Shown here: positions 57,325 through 64,000 of the stretch, piece by piece
Layout: each line of letters begins with the position of its first letter
Numbering within the stretch: position 1 is the first letter of the stretch
Source of the DNA: Kryptolebias marmoratus
Taxonomy: Eukaryota > Chordata > Actinopteri > Cyprinodontiformes > Rivulidae
Assembly (NCBI RefSeq): GCF_001649575.2
Contig: NC_051449.1
Coordinates: 20,844,070-20,908,069 of the forward strand
Direction: 5' to 3'
Length of the DNA: 64,000 nt
Notes under the pieces: model-generated
Told to the model about the DNA's origin: nothing
Seen by the model: only the letters and a program-made list of their open reading frames with translations
Databases searched by the model: none
Program-made: the position numbers and the translations under genes

Positions 57325-57690
57325 GTAAAAACCATCCATCCATTTTCTTTACCCACTTTTTTGGGTCATGGGGGAGCTAGTATCTATCTCCAGAGGTCAC
57401 TGTGCAAGAGGACACCTGGACAGGTCTCCAGTCCATCACAGGGACACCTGGACATGTCTCCAATCCATTACAGGGACACCTGGACAGGTCTCCAGTCCAT
57501 CACAGGGACACATAAAGACAAATAACCATTCACACCTAGGGGCAATTTAGAGTTACAGATAAGCCTAACATGCATGTTTTTTTTGGTCAGTGGGAGGAAA
57601 CTGGAGTACCTGGAGAAAACCCACAAATGCATGGGGAGAAAATGTGAACTCTACGCAGAAAGGCCAGAAGGGGAACCTGCGACCCAGTAG
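57325..57690 (-). repeat. SINE-like repeat (family S) with an internal triplication
   Basis: Starts CCATCCATCCATTTTC and has the family blocks in order. 57415-57510 is a 32-base unit present three times (CCTGGACAGGTCTCCAGTCC and so on), not seen in other copies. The middle unit has three changes. Ends near GCGACCCAGTAGG. Confidence 0.75.
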
Positions 57691-57932
57691 GTACTATTCA
57701 TCTTAAATTTTCCTGAATCTTAGAGTTTAGTTAGGTGTGTTCGTATCAAAACAAATATCATTCGTCGTGCTGCCGGTATTAATTCATCTACAGATCCAAG
57801 CCGATTCAATTTAGAGTTGTTTTTTAACAGACATTTTGTTAAATATTTGGGACAGCAGTTTTGTCTTCATACACAGAGTGACGCAGTCAAGCACAAACAT
57901 GGTGCACAGAAAACCCTTCTGTTCTGTACAGC
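57691..57932. other. non-coding, nothing recognised
   Basis: No supported feature. Confidence 0.35.
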
Positions 57933-58155
57933 ACCATTAGTTCATTGGTTCACCCATTCGTGCACCCATCCACACACTGATGGTGGTAACCTACATTGTA
58001 GCCACAGCTGCCCTGGGGCAGATTGACAGAAGTGAGGCTGCCTTTACACCGGCGCCAACGAGCCCTCTGACCACAACCAGAAGGCAAGGTAGGTAAAGTG
58101 TCTTGCCCAAGGACACAACGGCTGAGACAAACCCCTACCTCCTGAGCCACTGCAG
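57933..58155 (-). repeat. interspersed repeat, SINE-like
   Basis: GATGGTGGTAACCTACATTG, AGCCACAGCTGCCCTGGGGC, CCCTCTGACCACAACCAGAA and GTGTCTTGCCCAAGGACACA are landmarks of another common fish repeat. It is not related to family S. Confidence 0.6.
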
Positions 58156-58184
58156 CGTAAGGAGTATATACAGAGTAGGGCACC

Positions 58185-58425
58185 ACTCTGGACATCACTC
58201 TGTTTTGTATGTGGCTGATAGTTACCATGAAAGAGTCCAGTAGCAAACTCTAGCTAGCTATACTTAGCTTAGAATCTCCACCTAATTTAATGGAAATGTG
58301 ATTTTTGTTGTCAGAAAAATACAAAAACATCACTCCGTGTTGTATGTGTTGTGGCTTCTTCAAGACTTACTATGAAAGGATTCATTAGCAAACTCCAGCT
58401 AGCTATACTTAGCTTGGCTTAACAC
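58185..58425 (+). repeat. tandem duplication, ~135-base period
   Basis: CATCACTCTGTTTTGTATGT and AGCAAACTCTAGCTAGCTAT at 58193-58260 recur, with changes, at 58329-58410 (CATCACTCCGTGTTGTATGT, AGCAAACTCCAGCTAGCTAT). Confidence 0.75.
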
Positions 58426-60714
58426 TAACACAATGCACATTGTTTGAGATCAAAACTGTTTAGGTCACATTCACATTCAAAACTATTTAAGTCAGTACAA
58501 CGTGGGTTGTTAAATGTGCAATGATGATACTTTTAGGGTTATATTTTGACAGGTCAGGACATGTCACCTGACATTGGAGAAGTGAAAAAATCGCCTTGAC
58601 ACATGTGGTTAATCAGACACAATGAACTATTTTTAACATTTTGCTTCTATTACGTAGAAAGTTTCTGTGTACATCATGTTTTTGTGCTGCCAGTAATAGT
58701 TTTTGCTTGTATGCTTACTGTAAGCTTTTGAGGAGAGCAATGGTTGTTGCACTTTAACATGGTGACTTGTATGCTCAGTTGTAACTCTTTCAAACACTCC
58801 AGTATTTGCTACATAAATGAGAGATTTTTTTCAAAATTCCTCCTCCTACACAGCATCTGTTCTCACATCACGTCATGTTTCATTGAACTTTTGTATCTCT
58901 GAATGGGTTTTCTTCTCCATTCTACAGTACCACTCATTCTGCCTTAAGTTTATCATTCAGTTTTTCATATATCCGCGCAAGAAACATACTTTGCCTACAC
59001 AAATTGCTCTTCTTACAACAGACGGGATTAAAACTAAAACTGTTTTTGGATAAAAAAATAAAATAAAATCTCCAAAAAGGAAGTATTTCTGTGAGAACCC
59101 AGCAGGTATCACTCCGTCAAAGGTTACAGCAGTTAAAGAGGAAGCATTCGGGCCTGACTGCTTCACCACATCCTCTTTTAATCTCACCCGTGTATCTTTC
59201 TTTGAGCGCAGATGTGGACAGAGAAACAGTCATAACGCCCCAGTGACACATCTTGTACTTTCAGACAGAACGTAAAAGAAATAATTACATCGGTCACCAA
59301 AGTCACTTTTTTGTTTGTTTGTTTTTGTTTGCGTGTTCAGAACATTTTTTTTCTTTGGTGTCCCACAATGGCTGTTTGAACTGAATTGTGCTTGACTTGA
59401 CGTCATTATCTGCGTTGTGTCTCTCTTTTTTGCGTTAAGCAGTTGTCAATAATTTGACCATGGTAATCAGTAAAAAGAATAACTTACTCTGCATGACATG
59501 TATTTACATCTCACTGATGCAAAGCTTTGACAACATTGTCTATCCACTGCACTGCTCCAATTTTACTTTTGACAGCCACGCATTTGGCTGTGGCATGTGC
59601 AACGAGGTAGAAGTTATTCTTTGGAATCATCTGATCTGTAAACAAGAGATGACTGTGATGCTGCCCAACCTGTTTAACAAAGCAGGCTTTGTTTCAGAGG
59701 TAGGTCAGTGGCAGGGGAAAGTGTTCCACTGTGGAAACTTTCTACCAGATAAAGATCTCTTTTAGTCAAATAGGAGGCAGACATTTGTATTGACATTTAA
59801 TTTATAAAGAAAAAAACAAGTGGGACACGTGAGTTGTCCAAGGTTGGATGTAGCATGGCAGCACACACGAGACTAAAGAGACAGCAGCTTTGTAAGATTG
59901 TGTCATGAGTTGTGAGAAGTGAGAACGTGCTGACACGCTTTCAATAGGCGTTTTCAGGCCAAATAGTTCTAGGGACTCTTAAAGACTAAGACTATTAGTA
60001 TCTTAGTAAATATGTATCTTTTACAAGGACCTATGTGTTTGCTTTCACACCACCTTGTGAACACTGTGATTGCGCAGCATTGGCCACATTGCTGATGCAA
60101 GTGACATTCCAAGCAACAAACGATACCATAGTAGGAAATCTGATGTGGGTTTTGGTTTAGTTAGGTATTTTGGCTCATTTGAAATGCAGAATCTGAGGAA
60201 CAGTTATGAGAAATTATTTTCTCACCTACTGTAGATGGCTCTTTAAATGGCTTCAGCTTGGAAAAACAGTCTACGACCAATAGGACTGAGGAGTTTACAA
60301 CTTGTCCAAATGCTGTCAAAGCCAAAGTGGATTGCTGATGCCTTAAAACAGCCACAGAATTTCAGAGCAGTTCATGTAAAAGCTACTATTTAAACCTTTA
60401 AACCTTTTGGCAACAATATTATGCTATTAATGCAGGAAGTGCACATCATAGCAGATAACGATGACAGTTATAGCTTTTAATTTAGCAAAGTTACTGCAGT
60501 TTTGATAGTACAGATGCAATAAAAGCATTTAATTTGCTCTTCTAATCAATGCACTTATATATGGACCCATCACAACTCCTTATATCATTTGAGAGTCCCT
60601 ATTGAGCTGAGAAAGACTCAATAAACAGTTATGTAGACTGTGAATGGCCACAATACCACCAGTGTGAAAATTAAAAAAGGTCAAACAAACTTAAAATGCT
60701 ATAAGGACTTTCTT
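58426..60714. other. non-coding; unassigned frame and diverged repeats
   Basis: An open frame at 59454-59765 (103 codons) has no splice context and no domain I recognise. 60225-60400 matches the block at 11640, and 60530-60690 matches 5590. No gene is supported. Confidence 0.4.
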
Positions 60715-60868
60715 CAGTGACATTCACTCTAGTCTCAGTGGTGAATTTTCAGTTTTTTCCCAGTATTAGCAAGCTAACAAGTTTAGCACAGTTTGTTTCT
60801 TTCAGTATTAGCTTGCTTATATTCGATAACCATCGAGAGCACAACTGAGACTAGAGTGAATGTCACTG
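60715..60868. mobile_element. MITE-like inverted repeat
   Basis: 25-base perfect arms: CAGTGACATTCACTCTAGTC at 60715 and its complement ending at 60868. Inner words TATTAGCAAGCTAA and TATTAGCTTGCTTA also pair. No coding capacity. Confidence 0.8.
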
Positions 60869-62029
60869 AAAAGACTTCAATGTTTGTCCTGTTCTATGTG
60901 TAAAAGCTTAAATGCCTGTTCTAGTAAAGTTGTGAAGACATTTTGAACAAGTGGTGGCCTCATAATAGCAAAAGTCAGATGAACACAAAAGCTAGGTAAC
61001 TTCATGACCTTGAAATTAGAATTTTTTGGTCCATTTCTAAATGAAAATGCTGGGATATGAGCAATGAGTTCATGTATACTAAATGTATGCTACTAAATGT
61101 ACCCCACTTTGATTCGGAGTGTATTTTTATGCCCTATATTTTTGCCATTATTAATATTTTTAGCTTTAATATTTTAGTATTAGTATTAATATTTATGTAT
61201 TATTTTTTTATGTGAATGTTGTCAATGTGAGATAACTACTGCTGCTGTGACCCTATAATCTCTGTCTATCTATCTATCTATCTATTTGTGGTCCCTCCAG
61301 ATTAGACTGCCCCAGACTGGTTCTATCAAAAAAACAGAAGTGACAGGGTTTTGTTTTTTTTTTTTCATGTTTTCATTTTCAGTTTGAACTGAAACCACGA
61401 CGGGCTGCATAGAAATAGTTCTTTAAGTCTTCCAGGCCACATTAAATTAATTATTTTTAGGAAGTTCTATAACACCGTGGCTTCCAAATACCAGATCAGC
61501 TGATTTTGTCTCTTCAGTCAAAACAACAAAACCAAACGAAATAAGAACAATCAAACCTGACACAGCATACATCAGACAAAACCTGGAAAACCCCTCTGGC
61601 ACAAAGACATTTCTGTCCATTCAGCCTTCTGAGAAATCTCTCTTCTTATGAAGAGAAATCTTCTCTTCATATTGCCAACCTAACAATACAAGCACCGAGC
61701 CTTCAAACAGCACTGATGGGAATTGCAAATTAAAAACTTGTAAAACTCCCCCGCCCCACACTCCTCATCATATCTGCTCTTGTATTATGTAAAGCTCATG
61801 TTTAACTAAAAGTATACTGCTGTGACTCTAATTGAGATGCAAATGTGGGTTCTATATTTATATTGACAGTAAGGTTTATAAAATTTCTATTTTTACAATA
61901 TTAGTTTTATATGCAAAACTGAAAGGTACACTCATGACTGTGATGATCCTCTCTGAGTTTGGTTCACTCGTCAGACAGCAATTGTCTATTGTCATATGTT
62001 TTTATTCCCAGTTTCCATGATAAATATAT
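60869..62029. other. non-coding; CTAT microsatellite
   Basis: A CTAT run at about 61266-61286 and a T run at 61357-61365. No exon or named repeat. Confidence 0.45.
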
Positions 62030-63430
62030 AGTGAGTTGCAAAAGTATTCACCCCTTGCCTTACAGCATGTAATTTTAATGGATTTTCTATTTGATTCTAA
62101 GTAATGGGCCTACACAAACTAATTCATTAGGTTAAGTGTGGAGAGATACTTGTTTTAATTTATACTATAAAACCAAAAAGTAGTGTGTGAGTTTATGTGT
62201 TCACTCTCTTTGTGTTAAAGTCGCAATCATTACCTTCAGGAGCCACATAATTAGTTCAATATAATCAACATGTAAGAAATCTAAGGCTAGATTTCACACT
62301 GCAGGCAAAAGTGGCCCAAATCTGTATTGTTTTTGTTTGGGTTTTTTTCCCATATGTGCCCCATATATGATTGTTTATGAGGGTTTGAATGTGACAAACG
62401 TGATTTTTTTCCAAATCCGACCGAGGTCAAGCTTATGTGGTAGAAAGACAAATACATATCTGGTGGGTTTTGGGTTTTTTTTTCATCTGACTTTTACGTC
62501 ACTGAAGTAGGAGTACACGGACTGATCCAAATATTGATTACATGTGGTTTAAAGATTGTACTCTTCAGCTACAGAATGGAAGTCCAGTTGCTTTGTCTTT
62601 TTAGATTTTCCATGTCCTGGATGACTGAGAATATACACCAACATACGATACCAACGATGGTGTTGGGTCGTATCTATAATAGGATGGGATCGATACTTGA
62701 GTTCTACTTTCAGTATGCTGCTCCTGTTCCAGAAGTTCAGTTTTCAATTCAATTTTAATAATGTAGTTGGCTCTTGTTGCACAACAGCTTCAAAATTGAG
62801 CCACACATCCTAACATGTGTAGCTCCATATTTGTTTCTTCTGTGCATGCTGGAAGCCTAAGGGCCATAAACTGTTCACACTGGAGGTCTGATGATGGTCA
62901 CATTTAAATTATAATGTGAATGACCACTCAAAAACAAAAATCAGATCTGAGCGAAAAATTGAAATTGAGCATTAAGATATGTTGTGTGAACGTAATGCAT
63001 GTGTCAAATGGTCTCAGTACATATACCCTTGTTCTGATACCCTTAGAATTAACACCTGTTCAAACCTCTAAGAGCTACTACCAACTAAGAGACATCTTGA
63101 AGACCAAGGAACTGTCCATGCAGGTCAGAGACAAAGTTATGGACAAGAACAGATCCAAACCCTAAACATCCCACTGACTTCCATTAAATCCATTATTACA
63201 AAATGGAAAGCTTATACTACTGCAGCAAACCTGTCAAGAGAGATTTGTCCACCAATACTCATGGACTGGGCAAGGAGGGCAATAATTAAAAAGAGACAAA
63301 CAGGCCAAAAATAATTAAGAATAACCAAATAATTGTCCTGGATTAGCCTAGTCAAAGCTCAGACCTCAGTCCAACTGAGAATCTGTGGTTTGATTTTAAG
63401 ATTGTTGGACCCAAGCAGCACCAGATCGGA
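62030..63430 (+). mobile_element. Tc1-like relic with a nested insertion
   Basis: The left edge is GTTGCAAAAGTATTCACCCC at 62036. Degenerate transposase pieces on the + strand are at 63050-63430 (RDILKTKELSMQVRDKVMDK region, then GLAKE-like and ...GPKQHQ...). This is the plus-strand relative of the relic at 2416. The right inverted end is not visible, so it is truncated. A second element interrupts it at 62283-63005. Confidence 0.55.
62283..63005. mobile_element. hAT-like non-autonomous element nested in the relic
   Basis: The left end TTTCACACTGCAGGCAAAAG and GTGGCCCAAATCTG are the familiar start of a fish hAT-type MITE. The right end ATGTTGTGTGAACGTAATGC is only a weak inverted match. No intact transposase. 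Confidence 0.5.
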
Positions 63431-63780
63431 TAGGGATTTAATGCTGGATCTGATGCAAAAACTCACCAGTAAATAAGATAATCGATTACATAAACAACCC
63501 TTTTTTTTCAACTTTTTTTTCCCCCATTTTTTGTATACAATACTTGTTTGATTGTGGATGTGACACAATAAATGTTTAGAAAAACAGTACCTTTTCCGAT
63601 AATAAAATTAACAAACCACTGAGAAAATGCACGTGTTTATTCTTTCTTTTTAAGTCACTGCAAATTGCAAATTACTACTTCTTTTGTGCTTGAGATCATA
63701 AATTTTAGTCTGTAATGATAGCATTTGGTTTTGTGCTCCTCAACTCTGAAAATATGTGGTTCAGTTAGGTTGTAAAATGT
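63431..63780. other. non-coding, nothing recognised
   Basis: AT-rich; C and T runs near 63501-63525. Confidence 0.4.
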
Positions 63781-64000
63781 ACAGGTGCTGGTCATAAAAT
63801 TAGAATATCATGAAAAAGTAGATTGATTTCAGTAATTCCATTTAAAAAGTGGAACTTGTATATTATATTCATACATTACATACAAACTCATATATTTCAA
63901 ATGTTTATTTCGTTTAATTTTGATGATTACAAATGACAACAAATGAAAATCTCAAATTCATCATATCAGAAAATTAGAATATTACTGAAGACCAATAAAA
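63781..64000 (+). repeat. common interspersed repeat cut by window end
   Basis: ACAGGTGCTGGTCATAAAAT, TTAGAATATCATGAAAAAGT and CAGAAAATTAGAATATTACT are landmarks of a frequent fish interspersed element. It runs off the right edge of the window. Class not determined. Confidence 0.7.

Overview
The window is vertebrate nuclear DNA, most likely from a teleost fish. The genes are split by GT-AG introns. The intergenic DNA is AT-rich and full of repeats typical of fish: Tc1-like relics, SINE-like elements ending in GGAT-type tails, an L2-like LINE 3' end, Ty3/gypsy-like LTR elements, and hAT-like and fold-back MITEs. There are no operons, no CRISPR array and no tRNA or rRNA gene that I can see. Two single N positions (4831 and 48875) look like assembly joins, and one more N lies at 41524.

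The only clear host genes are three R4-type regulators of G-protein signalling, all on the + strand: rgs18 (22793-27617, five coding exons, 236 aa), an rgs21-like gene (41629-42541, 130 or 189 aa depending on the start) and an rgs13-like gene (55123-56093, five coding exons, 185 aa). Their order matches the human chromosome 1 cluster RGS18-RGS21-RGS1-RGS13-RGS2. No rgs1 exon is visible between the last two, and rgs2 would lie to the right of the window if synteny holds. All three encode GTPase-activating proteins for Gi/Gq alpha subunits and share the same exon phases, as expected from tandem duplication.

Layout: 1-22.6 kb is gene-free and made of old mobile elements, including a solo LTR nested in a Tc1-like relic, an LTR element with a tRNA-Pro-type primer site, and a 580-bp solo LTR. 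22.7-29 kb is rgs18 and its 3' flank. 29-41.4 kb is intergenic, with three members of an unnamed ~300-bp-unit repeat family (family X) and nested transposons. 41.4-43.2 kb is the rgs21-like gene. 45-54.5 kb is structurally complex: a ~0.7-kb inverted repeat ~7.7 kb apart, an exact 1,869-bp direct duplication flanking a gypsy-like element and an N, a decayed gypsy integrase and a perfect 46-bp-arm palindrome. 55-56.8 kb is rgs13. 57-64 kb is again repeats.

The strongest unusual signal is the 45.6-50.7 kb duplication. One copy carries a longer LTR element and the other carries only a solo LTR with clean GATGT target-site duplications, at what looks like the same insertion site. This is best read as two versions of one locus placed side by side in the assembly (false duplication or unresolved haplotypes), not as true tandem duplication. 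I saw no convincing previously undescribed functional system. The recurrent family X, which carries a YY1-like motif in each unit, is the most interesting candidate for further work.
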